Under the pieces are notes generated by a model that was not told the origin of the DNA, made no database searches, and worked only from the letters and a program-made list of their open reading frames with translations. 12,057 nt of DNA, taken from assembly GCA_002304735.1 (NCBI GenBank), contig DBIU01000017.1:1-12057 (forward strand). The letters run 5' to 3'. Both the position numbers and the translations under genes were made by a program. Source of the DNA: Ruminococcaceae bacterium UBA794. Lineage in GTDB: Bacteria; Bacillota; Clostridia; Oscillospirales; Ruminococcaceae. Position 1 is the first letter of the stretch, and each line of letters starts with the position of its first letter. Positions 1-6,341 of the stretch are shown here, in pieces.

Positions 1-38
1 GGAAAAATATCAAGTGAGTGAATAAAAAGGCGAAGCCG

Positions 39-497
39 TTAGTTGTGCGGTGTTGCATTAAGCTCCATATATTCCTCGGAGCTTTTAAACCCAAGCGCTG
101 CGTAAAGCGGCTTTCCGCTCTCCGTTGCGTCGAGCGTAACGCTTGTCACGCCGCGCTCTTTCGCTTCTTCAAGAAGCGCTTCCATCATTTTTCGCGCAAG
201 TCCCTGTCTGCGGTGTTCTTTCCGCACATATACATTCATTATATGCGCGCGGTTTCCCGACTTATGAGAATACGTCGGCATTACCGTCAGATAGCAGATT
301 GTCGCGCAGCCGACCGCTTCTCCCTCGCAGTAAGCGAGAACCGTTGTCTGTTCTCCGTTCGTGAAATACTCCCGCGTGCGCCGGCGGAACGCTTCGTCAA
401 ACTCCGCGCCCTCGTTTATCACGCCGAGCATCTCAAATCTCAGCGAAAGAACCGCCGATAAATCGTTTTCAGCCGCAAATTTAACCTCATATTTCAC
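39..497 (-). CDS. GNAT family N-acetyltransferase
   Basis: Predicted acetyl-CoA-dependent N-acyltransferase of the GNAT fold, 152 aa, cytoplasmic; the acceptor substrate cannot be told from sequence. The acetyl-CoA pyrophosphate-binding motif A is clear: strand NVYVR (88-92) followed by RRQGLA (96-101) and a helix. The later strand SVTLDA and the PLYAALGF segment are the usual motif B end of the family. I place the start at a GTG (497) because AGGAGA lies 10 nt upstream and the GNAT-like strand begins at once; a TTG at 536 in the same frame would add 13 residues but has no ribosome binding site. With the GTG start it overlaps the end of the TatD gene by 11 bp, which suggests translational coupling. 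It is the last gene of the metG operon; no convincing terminator follows within the window. Family assignment is firm, role unknown. Confidence 0.85.
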   Translation of the reverse strand: MKYEVKFAAENDLSAVLSLRFEMLGVINEGAEFDEAFRRRTREYFTNGEQTTVLAYCEGEAVGCATICYLTVMPTYSHKSGNRAHIMNVYVRKEHRRQGLARKMMEALLEEAKERGVTSVTLDATESGKPLYAALGFKSSEEYMELNATPHN

Positions 498-1248
498 CGA
501 AAAACAATCTCCTGCCGTTTTTATTTGCAATTTCAATCATTTCTTCAGCCGAAACGCCTTTAATCTCGCCCATTCTCGCCGCCGTAAACGCAATCATCGA
601 GCTGTCGCATCGCTCGCCTCTGTGCGGCTCGGGCGCCATATACGGGCAGTCCGTTTCGAGAAGCAGCCGTTCAATCGGCGCAGCCGCGCACGCTTCAGCC
701 GCTTTTTTCGCGTTTTTGAACGTGAGAACCCCCGTGAAACCGACGTACATTCCGAGCTTCACGATTTCCTTTGCGATTTCCGCGCTGTACGAAAAGCAGT
801 GCATAACCCCGCGCGGCTTGTATTCCCGAAGCAGCTTCATCGTGTCCTCGCACGCGTCCCGCGAATGAATAACAACGGGCAAATCAAGCTTTTCCGCAAG
901 AATAAGCTGCTTTTCAAACACCTCGCGCTGAATTTCCTTGCTGTCCGCGTTATAGTGATAATCAAGTCCGATTTCGCCGAGAGCGACCGCTTTTTCCGTT
1001 TTCAGCGCGCTTTCGAGAGTCTTTTCCCAGCCGTCGGAAAGCGAAGCCGCAAATTCCGGGTGAACCCCGAACGCGCCGTAGATATAATCGTATCTGCGGA
1101 GAATCTCCTCGGTTTCATCGTATTCGTCAAGTCCGCACGCTATCGCAAGCACGCGCTCGACGTTCTTTTCGGGAAGCCCCGAAAGCACTTCCTCAATATC
1201 GTCAAAATCCCTTTTCAGATAATGCGCGTGAGTATCAAAAATCCCCAT
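487..1248 (-). CDS. tatD: TatD family metal-dependent hydrolase (DNase-like)
   Basis: TIM-barrel amidohydrolase-superfamily enzyme of the TatD/YabD/YcfH group, 253 aa, the family's normal length. Members are metal-dependent hydrolases, several with 3'-5' exonuclease or DNA-repair activity; the substrate here is not known. Visible metal-site residues are FDTHAH (His7, His9), GEIGLD (Glu92), VIHSRD (His128), MHCFS (His150) and ETDCPY (Asp200), so the active site looks intact. The usual RNEP after the PHRG segment reads RCDS here, a lineage variation near the site. The ATG at 1248 puts the metal motif at residues 5-9 as in the family; a longer frame reaching 1311 would run into the preceding gene. 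The preceding stop ends one base before this ATG, and AAAAGG lies about 8 nt upstream. metG-tatD linkage is well conserved in Firmicutes (metS-yabD in Bacillus). Confidence 0.93.
   Translation of the reverse strand: MGIFDTHAHYLKRDFDDIEEVLSGLPEKNVERVLAIACGLDEYDETEEILRRYDYIYGAFGVHPEFAASLSDGWEKTLESALKTEKAVALGEIGLDYHYNADSKEIQREVFEKQLILAEKLDLPVVIHSRDACEDTMKLLREYKPRGVMHCFSYSAEIAKEIVKLGMYVGFTGVLTFKNAKKAAEACAAAPIERLLLETDCPYMAPEPHRGERCDSSMIAFTAARMGEIKGVSAEEMIEIANKNGRRLFFGEI
508..513 (-). promoter_or_regulatory. Ribosome binding site that sets the GNAT start
   Basis: AGGAGA on the minus strand, 10 nt before the GTG at 497 and inside the 3' end of the TatD-family gene. The alternative TTG at 536 has no purine-rich site in front of it, so this site favours the GTG start. 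Confidence 0.55.
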
Positions 1249-1249
1249 T

Positions 1250-1561
1250 TCAAGCCTTTTCCCAAGCGTATTCGCCGAGCATTTCTCCCGTATCCATAAA
1301 ATGCGCGGCAATTTTTTTCACATCGTCGAGCGTGATTTCGTCGGATTTAACCGCAAATTTCTCGCCCTTGTCGGAATTTCTCCATTCAATCGCCGCGGGA
1401 GCGCCGTCCGCGAATTTCACCGAAAGCGCGAGCGAATCCGCCTTGCACTCGATTTCCGTGAATTTCACGTCCATTGCGAGAATTTTCGTGATTTCCGCGC
1501 CGTTTCGTGCAATCGCAATTCTCCCGTCCGCAAAAATAATCTTTGAACCTACGCAAAACAT
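1250..1561 (-). CDS. Hypothetical protein, 103 aa, in metG-tatD operon
   Basis: I do not recognise this protein. It is 103 aa, starting at an ATG with AGGAGA about 6 nt upstream (minus strand, near 1568-1573). The first ~60 residues alternate hydrophobic and polar residues and look beta-rich, including a repeated K/R-I-x-F-A-D-G-like turn (residues 7-13 and again near 49-53). The last ~30 residues, from DEITLDDVKKIAAHF onward, look helical. There is no signal peptide or membrane segment, and only two cysteines (3 and 39), too few for a zinc site. It begins 16 bp after the 214-aa gene and ends one base before the TatD start, so it is surely translated in the operon. The tight packing argues for a real gene. 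The ill-defined fold could be a small beta-sandwich or a binding subunit; this is only inference. Confidence 0.75.
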   Translation of the reverse strand: MFCVGSKIIFADGRIAIARNGAEITKILAMDVKFTEIECKADSLALSVKFADGAPAAIEWRNSDKGEKFAVKSDEITLDDVKKIAAHFMDTGEMLGEYAWEKA

Positions 1562-1577
1562 AGTTTTTCTCCTGTTT

Positions 1578-2222
1578 TCAATTGCCGCTGAAATAACTTT
1601 CCATTATAATCTGCTTTGTTTCATAGCTTTCGAGAGGAAGCCTTCCGCGCCCGCCGAACAGCTTTTCGGTATCGCCGAACGCGCTCAAAAACGAGCGTTC
1701 AAGCAAGCCGTTCCTGTCCTCGCTGTCAATTTTAACGCTGTCGAAAAACATCATCAGCCTTGACGCCGTTTCATCGGGCTGCCAGTATTCGGGAGTGTTT
1801 TCCTCGGCGGCGGAGTTTCCGTACATCAGCCGAAGCTGCGACAAAAGCTCCTCCGCGTACATTTTCGCGCCGACGCTCGGCACGCTTCCCGACAAAACCT
1901 CGCCCTGCTTCACGAACATCGCGCGTATAATATGGCTCACGCCCTTTGTGAGAAGCGCTTCGGGGGCTTGCTTTTCGCCGTCGGTTATGCGCTCAAGCTC
2001 CTTTTCGCCCGCGTTTTCTTTCTGCGTGAGATTATTATCCGAGCCTTGCTTTCGCGCCGATTTTTTCGTATACGCGGGAGTATAAGCCGCCTCGCTTTTT
2101 ACAAAGCTGTCGGTATGCTCGGTTGTGAGAGTTGTGCTTTTCATTTCCGTGCGCCGCTCGGACGTTTTGGTTAAATTCGTCTGATTGACCGCGGATATGT
2201 CCGCCATTCTTGATATATCCAT
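1578..2222 (-). CDS. Hypothetical protein, 214 aa, disordered N-terminus plus helical C-terminus
   Basis: Not recognised. 214 aa from an ATG preceded by GGGAGG (11 nt upstream). Residues 1-90 are rich in Ser, Thr, Lys, Glu and Asn with few large hydrophobics, and are probably disordered. Residues 91-214 hold amphipathic helices (for example 94-109, 118-134, 153-163) and end with AFGDTEKLFGG (181-191), LPLESYETKQII and a short tail. There are no cysteines, signal peptide or membrane segment. The C-terminal pattern (F..AFG...L.GG...LP..S.ET) faintly recalls small proteins seen near flagellar genes in some bacteria, but I cannot support that link. It lies 41 bp after metG and 16 bp before the 103-aa gene, and probably shares the metG transcript. 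A cytoplasmic helical protein with a flexible tail is all that can be said. Confidence 0.75.
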   Translation of the reverse strand: MDISRMADISAVNQTNLTKTSERRTEMKSTTLTTEHTDSFVKSEAAYTPAYTKKSARKQGSDNNLTQKENAGEKELERITDGEKQAPEALLTKGVSHIIRAMFVKQGEVLSGSVPSVGAKMYAEELLSQLRLMYGNSAAEENTPEYWQPDETASRLMMFFDSVKIDSEDRNGLLERSFLSAFGDTEKLFGGRGRLPLESYETKQIIMESYFSGN

Positions 2223-2263
2223 ATACCCGTTCCTCCCTTCCTTGAGAGAATACTGCCGTCAGT

Positions 2264-4201
2264 TTATCTTATCGTGCTTCCGTTCGGGATATCCTTATCC
2301 AAAAACAGCACCTTAACGTCGTCGTCGCCCGCGTCAGCCGCGAGAATCATACCCTCGGAAAGCTCGCCGCAGAGCTTTGCGGGCGCGAGATTTGCGACAA
2401 ACACAATTTTCTTTCCGACAAGCTCCTCGGGAGAATACCACTTCGCGATACCCGAAACAATCTGTCTGCCGTGCCTGCCGTCGTCGACGGTGAGCTTCAG
2501 CAGCTTTTTCGCTTTCGGAACTTTTTCGCACGCGGTAATCTCGCCGCTTCTGAGCTTAATCTCAGAGAACTGCTCGATACCGATAATATTCGCCTTATCC
2601 AAATCCTCGTCCTCGCGAATGGGCTTTTCGGGAGTGAGAAGCGCGTTAAGCTCCTCGATTTCCTTGTTTATGTCAATTCTCGGGAACAGAACCTCGCCCT
2701 TGTGAACGGTTACGTCTGCGGGGAGAACGCCGAACGTTTCAAGCGTATCATAAGCGACGTCCTCGGGCTTTGCGCCTATCTGCTCCCAGACTTTAGGCAT
2801 TGTTTTCGGCATAAACGAATAGAGAAGCGCCGAGCAAATTCTGATTGTTTCGAGCAGGTTGTAGAGGACGGAAGCCAGGCGCGCCTTTTTGCTCTCGTCC
2901 TTTCCGAGAACCCAAGGCTCGGTTTCGTCGATATACTTGTTCGCGCGGGAAACAACCTTGAAAATCTCCTCAAGCGCCGCGGAAAGCTCCGCGTTTTCAA
3001 TATGCTCGGAAACGGGCTTCAAAAGCGCTTTCGCCATATCAATAAGCTCGCCGTCGTGTTCGCCCGCTTCGCGCTCGGTCGGAAGCGTTCCGCCGAAGTA
3101 TTTGTCAGCCATCGCAACGGTGCGGGAAACGAGGTTTCCGAGGTCGTTTGCGAGGTCTGAATTAATGCGGTTAATCATAATCTCGTTCGAGAAGTTCGAG
3201 TCCGAGCCGTACGGCATATCGCGCAAAATCTGATAACGAACCGCGTCCGAGCCGTATCTTTCCGCGAGAACGAACGGGTCGATTACGTTTCCTATGGATT
3301 TTGACATCTTTTGACCGTTGAAATTAATCCAGCCGTGACCGTAAAGCTTCTTCGGAAGCGGCAAATCGAGCATCATCAGAATGATTATCCACACGATTGA
3401 GTGGAAGCGGACAATCTCCTTTGCCGTCATATGGAGGTCTGCGGGCCAGAATTTGTCGAAATCATCATAAGCGTCGTTGTCATAGCCGAGCGCGCTTATA
3501 TAATTCACGAGCGCGTCAACCCAGACGTAAACAACGTGCTTTTCATCGAATGTAACGGGAACGCCCCAAGTGAATGACGTTCTCGAAACGCACAAATCCT
3601 CAAGACCGGGCTTTATGAAGTTGTTTACCATCTCGTTTACGCGGGATTTCGGGCGCAGATAGTCCGTTTCTGTGAGGAATTTTTCGACTTTATCCGCGTA
3701 TTCCGAAACCTTCAGGAAATACGCTTCCTCGTGCGCGTCGATTACGGGTCTGTGGCAGTCGGGGCAGCAGCCGTTTTCATCGAGCTGGCTGTCCGTCCAG
3801 AAGCTCTCGCACGGCGTGCAGTATTTTCCCGTGTATTTTCCCTTGTAAATAAAGCCCTTGTCGTAGAGCTTCTTAAAGACGCTCTGAACCGTTTTAATGT
3901 GGTAATCGTCCGTTGTGCGGACAAAGCGGTCGTTGCTTATTCCCATAACGTCCCAAAGCTTCTTGAAATTCGCGACAATCGGGTCAACATATTCTTTCGG
4001 AGTAATTCCGAGCGCTTTCGCCTTCTGCTCAATCTTCATTCCGTGTTCGTCCGTTCCCGTGAGGAACATAACGTCGAAGCCCTGCAAACGCTTAAATCTC
4101 GCGATAGTATCGCAGGCGACAGTCGTGTAGCAGTGACCGATATGCGGATTTCCGGACGGATAATAAATCGGCGTCGTTATATAATATCTTTTGTTTCCCA
4201 T
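2264..4201 (-). CDS. metG: Methionyl-tRNA synthetase
   Basis: Class I aminoacyl-tRNA synthetase that charges tRNA-Met (initiator and elongator) with methionine in the cytoplasm; essential for translation. 645 aa, normal for the long bacterial form. Order of domains: Rossmann catalytic core with PHIGH (HIGH motif, His20-His23); connective peptide with a zinc knuckle, CTPC (128-131) and CPDC (146-149), plus an extra Cys145; KMSKS at 298-302; the anticodon-binding helical bundle; and from about residue 540 a C-terminal tRNA-binding OB domain of the Trbp111/EMAP type (FSEIKLRSGEI, then VSGIAKWY and LAPAKLCG). The ATG at 4201 has AAAAGAGG 7-8 nt upstream. It is the promoter-proximal gene of the leftward operon. 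The leader is only about 60 nt, so no T-box control, unlike many Gram-positive synthetases. Identity is very secure. Confidence 0.98.
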   Translation of the reverse strand: MGNKRYYITTPIYYPSGNPHIGHCYTTVACDTIARFKRLQGFDVMFLTGTDEHGMKIEQKAKALGITPKEYVDPIVANFKKLWDVMGISNDRFVRTTDDYHIKTVQSVFKKLYDKGFIYKGKYTGKYCTPCESFWTDSQLDENGCCPDCHRPVIDAHEEAYFLKVSEYADKVEKFLTETDYLRPKSRVNEMVNNFIKPGLEDLCVSRTSFTWGVPVTFDEKHVVYVWVDALVNYISALGYDNDAYDDFDKFWPADLHMTAKEIVRFHSIVWIIILMMLDLPLPKKLYGHGWINFNGQKMSKSIGNVIDPFVLAERYGSDAVRYQILRDMPYGSDSNFSNEIMINRINSDLANDLGNLVSRTVAMADKYFGGTLPTEREAGEHDGELIDMAKALLKPVSEHIENAELSAALEEIFKVVSRANKYIDETEPWVLGKDESKKARLASVLYNLLETIRICSALLYSFMPKTMPKVWEQIGAKPEDVAYDTLETFGVLPADVTVHKGEVLFPRIDINKEIEELNALLTPEKPIREDEDLDKANIIGIEQFSEIKLRSGEITACEKVPKAKKLLKLTVDDGRHGRQIVSGIAKWYSPEELVGKKIVFVANLAPAKLCGELSEGMILAADAGDDDVKVLFLDKDIPNGSTIR

Positions 4202-4267
4202 TTCTTTACCTCTTTTGGATTATTTTGTAAACGTGCTTTTGGAACTTAGGCACTAATATATAAGTAT

Positions 4268-4296
4268 ATTATATATCATTTTAACATTTTTTTCAA
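4268..4296 (-). promoter_or_regulatory. Sigma-A type promoter for the metG operon
   Basis: On the minus strand TTGAAA (4296-4291) and TATAAT (4273-4268) are separated by exactly 17 bp, matching 5/6 and 6/6 of the consensus. It lies in an AT-rich tract and predicts a start near 4261 with a leader of about 60 nt before the metG ATG. No other promoter this good is visible on this strand upstream of metG. Confidence 0.8.
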
Positions 4297-4344
4297 TATT
4301 AATCAAAAAAATCAAGGAAATTTTACATTTTACCTAAAAAACAC

Positions 4345-4373
4345 TTGATTTTTTTTGCGTTTTTTAGTACAAT
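4345..4373 (+). promoter_or_regulatory. Sigma-A type promoter for the regulator-ftsEX run
   Basis: TTGATT (4345-4350) and TACAAT (4368-4373) with a 17-bp spacer on the plus strand. It predicts a start near 4380 and a leader of about 105 nt. It is back to back with the metG promoter, the two -10 boxes lying about 95 bp apart. Confidence 0.7.
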
Positions 4374-4379
4374 AGAGAT

Positions 4380-4485
4380 AGGCACAAAAAACAGGGGTTC
4401 AAACTGTGCAATTTTACCCCCCTCTCGCGCTTTTGGGGAATTTATGACTTTATATTGCTTAACAAAAAGAAAGAGGTAAAGAAAG
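4380..4485 (+). promoter_or_regulatory. Structured leader of the regulator gene
   Basis: The predicted 5' leader can fold in competing ways. GCACA (4382-4386) can pair with TGTGC (4405-4409). GGGGT (4394-4398) can pair with ACCCC (4416-4420), or the C run 4417-4422 can instead pair with GGGG at 4435-4438. The last two choices exclude each other. No U-tract follows either, so any switch would act on translation rather than termination. No known riboswitch family is recognisable. Function is inference. Confidence 0.3.
4444..4479 (+). CDS. Possible 11-codon leader peptide (upstream ORF)
   Basis: ATG at 4444 opens MTLYCLTKRKR and stops at TAA 4477-4479, over the ribosome binding site of the regulator gene and 6 nt before its ATG. 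GGGG at 4435-4438 lies 5 nt upstream and could serve as a weak ribosome binding site; the same bases could be hidden in a hairpin with the C run at 4417-4422. Too short to be convincing on its own; it could well be chance. Confidence 0.2.
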   Translation: MTLYCLTKRKR

Positions 4486-5571
4486 ATGTCAAACAGGCTT
4501 TTCCAGGGCATTGTCCATCAGATGAAGGATACCATAAACAGAGTTATCGGCGTCATCGACGAGAACGGAACCGTTATCGCCTGCTCGGATTTGGCAAAGG
4601 TAGGCGGCGGGAACGACTTTTTCTCAATCGAGCTGTCCGATTCGCACGAGGTATTTATCCGCGACGGCTATACCTACAAGCCTTTCGGCGTTCACGTTAA
4701 GCCCGATTATGCGGTCTTTGTCGAGGGAACGGACGAGGCGGCGGCGAAGTTTGCGGGACTTATCTCAATCTCTTTGCTCGGAATTAAGCAATATTATGAT
4801 GAAAAATACGACAGAAACAACTTTGTAAAGAACATTATTCTCGATAACGTTCTTCCCGGCGATATTACGCTCAAGGCGAGAGAGCTTCACTTTAACGGCG
4901 ATATCGGCAGAGTTGTTTTCCTTATAAGCGTAATCGCGTCAAACGACGTTTCCGCTTACGACGTTATACAGAATCTTTTCCCCGACAAGAACAAGGATTT
5001 TGTGTTCAATATCACGGAAACCGATATTGTGCTTGTAAAAGAGGTCAAGAACAACATTGATGTAAAGGACCTCGAAAAGCTCGCGAGAAGCATCTCCGAT
5101 ACGCTTTCGAGCGAGTTCTTCACGAAAGTCAACGTCGGAATAGGCACTCCCGTTCTCGGCGTTAAGGACCTTGCGCGTTCGTTTAAGGAAGCGCAGACGG
5201 CTCTTGAAGTCGGAAAGGTGTTCGATACCGACAAGAACATCGTTTCTTACGATAATCTCGGCATCGCGCGCCTTATTTATCATCTTCCGACAACGCTCTG
5301 CGAAACGTTCTTAAAGGAAGTGTTCAAGAAAAATTCCATAGAGAGCCTCGACCACGAAACGCTTTTCACCATTCAAAAGTTCTTCGAGAACAGCCTCAAC
5401 GTTTCGGAAACGTCGAGAAAGCTCTTTGTACACAGAAATACATTGGTTTACCGCCTCGACAAAATCAAGAAGCTTACGGGACTCGACCTGCGTGAATTTG
5501 ACCACGCGATTATCTTCAAAATCGCGCTTATGGTTAAAAAGTATCTCGCGGCAAATCCCACAAAGTATTGA
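4486..5571 (+). CDS. CdaR/PucR-type transcriptional regulator
   Basis: DNA-binding regulator, 361 aa. Residues 1 to about 110 resemble the sugar-diacid recognition (PAS-like) domain of CdaR: a helix, then VIGVIDENGTVIACSD and a following strand. Residues ~135-255 form a GGDEF-like domain without a GGDEF catalytic motif, typical of the family. Residues ~297-345 hold the C-terminal helix-turn-helix (FFENSLNVSETSRKLFVHRN, then TLVYRLDKIKKLTGLDL). CdaR-group proteins respond to small carboxylates in the few studied cases; the ligand here is unknown. The ATG has AAAGAGGT 8 nt upstream. No sugar-diacid genes are nearby; the next genes are ftsE-ftsX, 77 bp on, so it may control them or its own operon (inference). 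Its N-terminus is more divergent than its HTH. Family is secure, specific role is not. Confidence 0.88.
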   Translation: MSNRLFQGIVHQMKDTINRVIGVIDENGTVIACSDLAKVGGGNDFFSIELSDSHEVFIRDGYTYKPFGVHVKPDYAVFVEGTDEAAAKFAGLISISLLGIKQYYDEKYDRNNFVKNIILDNVLPGDITLKARELHFNGDIGRVVFLISVIASNDVSAYDVIQNLFPDKNKDFVFNITETDIVLVKEVKNNIDVKDLEKLARSISDTLSSEFFTKVNVGIGTPVLGVKDLARSFKEAQTALEVGKVFDTDKNIVSYDNLGIARLIYHLPTTLCETFLKEVFKKNSIESLDHETLFTIQKFFENSLNVSETSRKLFVHRNTLVYRLDKIKKLTGLDLREFDHAIIFKIALMVKKYLAANPTKY

Positions 5572-5579
5572 TACTTAAT

Positions 5580-5608
5580 GTACTCCCCCGCCTAAAACGG
5601 GGGAATAC
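5580..5608 (+). other. GC-rich stem-loop between the regulator and ftsE
   Basis: GTACTCCCCCG (5580-5590) pairs with CGGGGGAATAC (5598-5608), 10 of 11 pairs, around the 7-nt loop CCTAAAA. No T-run follows, so it is not a classical intrinsic terminator. It begins 8 nt after the regulator stop. It may stabilise the upstream mRNA 3' end, pause polymerase, or mark a processing site that separates the regulator from ftsE expression. Confidence 0.5.
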
Positions 5609-5648
5609 GGCTGATTATCCGCGGTAACACGGAGGTTTATTTTTTATT

Positions 5649-6341
5649 ATGGCTATGGTTGAAATGAAAAACGTCAACGTTCACTATTCAAGCGGTGTGG
5701 ACGCGCTTGTTGACGTTAATCTTAGGATAAACGAGGGCGAATTTGTCTTTATCGTCGGAAAAAGCGGCGCGGGCAAATCCACGCTTATGAAGCTGATGAT
5801 GCGCGAGCTTGAGCCGTCGTCGGGACGAGTTTTCGTAAACGGCTACAATCTCTCGAAGCTAAAAAGGAACAAAATCGCGAAATTCCGCCGCTCAATCGGC
5901 GTTGTTTTTCAGGAATTTCGGCTTATTCAGGACTACACGGTTTATGAGAACGTGTCGTTCGTCCTCAGAATTGCCGACCAGTCAAGCAAGTTTATTAGAC
6001 AGAGAGTGCCTTATGTTCTCAATCTTGTCGAGCTTGCGGGAAAGGCGAAGTCCAAGACGAGAGAGCTTTCTGGCGGCGAGCAGCAGCGCGTCGCTATCGC
6101 AAGGGCGCTCGCAAACGACCCGAATTTGCTTATTGTTGACGAGCCGACGGGAAATCTCGACCCGGAGCGTTCCTATGAGCTTGTCGGTCTGCTTAAGGAA
6201 ATCAACCGCTGCGGCACGACCGTCGTTATGATTACTCACGAGCACGAGCTTGTGCGTTATTTCGGCGGCAGGATAATCAATATTGACGAGGGTAAAATCA
6301 CCTTCGACGAAACAATCGGAGGCAGCGATGAGGACGAGTAA
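5649..6341 (+). CDS. ftsE: Cell division ATP-binding protein FtsE
   Basis: ATPase subunit of the FtsEX complex, 230 aa, on the inner face of the membrane. FtsEX is built like an ABC transporter but transmits ATP hydrolysis to cell-wall hydrolases or their activators outside the cell. All ABC motifs are present: Walker A GKSGAGKST (37-45), Q-loop Gln88 in VVFQEF, signature LSGGEQQR (140-147), Walker B LLIVDEP (160-166), and switch His197 in MITHEH. The ALVDVNL and FRLIQDYTVYENV segments are characteristic of FtsE rather than of other small ABC proteins. GGAGG (5631-5635) lies 13 nt before the ATG at 5649, a long gap; the only other nearby ATG (5655) is farther still. The 3' end overlaps ftsX by 14 bp. 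Identity is very secure. Confidence 0.97.
   Translation: MAMVEMKNVNVHYSSGVDALVDVNLRINEGEFVFIVGKSGAGKSTLMKLMMRELEPSSGRVFVNGYNLSKLKRNKIAKFRRSIGVVFQEFRLIQDYTVYENVSFVLRIADQSSKFIRQRVPYVLNLVELAGKAKSKTRELSGGEQQRVAIARALANDPNLLIVDEPTGNLDPERSYELVGLLKEINRCGTTVVMITHEHELVRYFGGRIINIDEGKITFDETIGGSDEDE

Larger units (their letters stand above)
4201..4484. repeat. 15-bp perfect inverted repeat framing the divergent intergenic region
   Basis: Arm 1 is 4201-4215 and arm 2 is 4470-4484. The plus strand of arm 2 reads AAAGAGGTAAAGAAA, and arm 1 is its exact reverse complement. Each arm holds the ribosome binding site (AGAGG) of the gene that starts beside it: metG to the left, the regulator gene to the right. 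The arms are on different transcripts and cannot pair within one RNA. They could be duplicated initiation regions, symmetric protein sites, or convergence on a favoured purine-rich site. Confidence 0.6.

Noticed and set aside
20..38. Possible terminator after the GNAT gene (GGCTTCGCC then TTTTT on the minus strand)
   Set aside because: The stem has only three pairs around a three-base loop, too weak to call.
361..1299. Long plus-strand ORF (312 aa) opposite the TatD and GNAT genes
   Set aside because: It is antisense to two clear protein families, rich in Arg/Phe/Ser with no domain and no ribosome binding site; a codon-bias shadow.
2471..3160. Plus-strand ORF (229 aa) inside metG
   Set aside because: Antisense to a fully recognisable synthetase; low-complexity basic composition; no initiation signal.
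4202..4266. T-box or SAM/methionine riboswitch before metG
   Set aside because: The predicted leader is only about 60 nt and lacks the T-box AGGGTGGNACCGCG sequence or any long structured aptamer.
5611..5630. CCGCGGTAACACGG before ftsE as a T-box fragment
   Set aside because: It only loosely resembles the T-box core, has no specifier stem or terminator, and ftsE is not an amino-acid gene.
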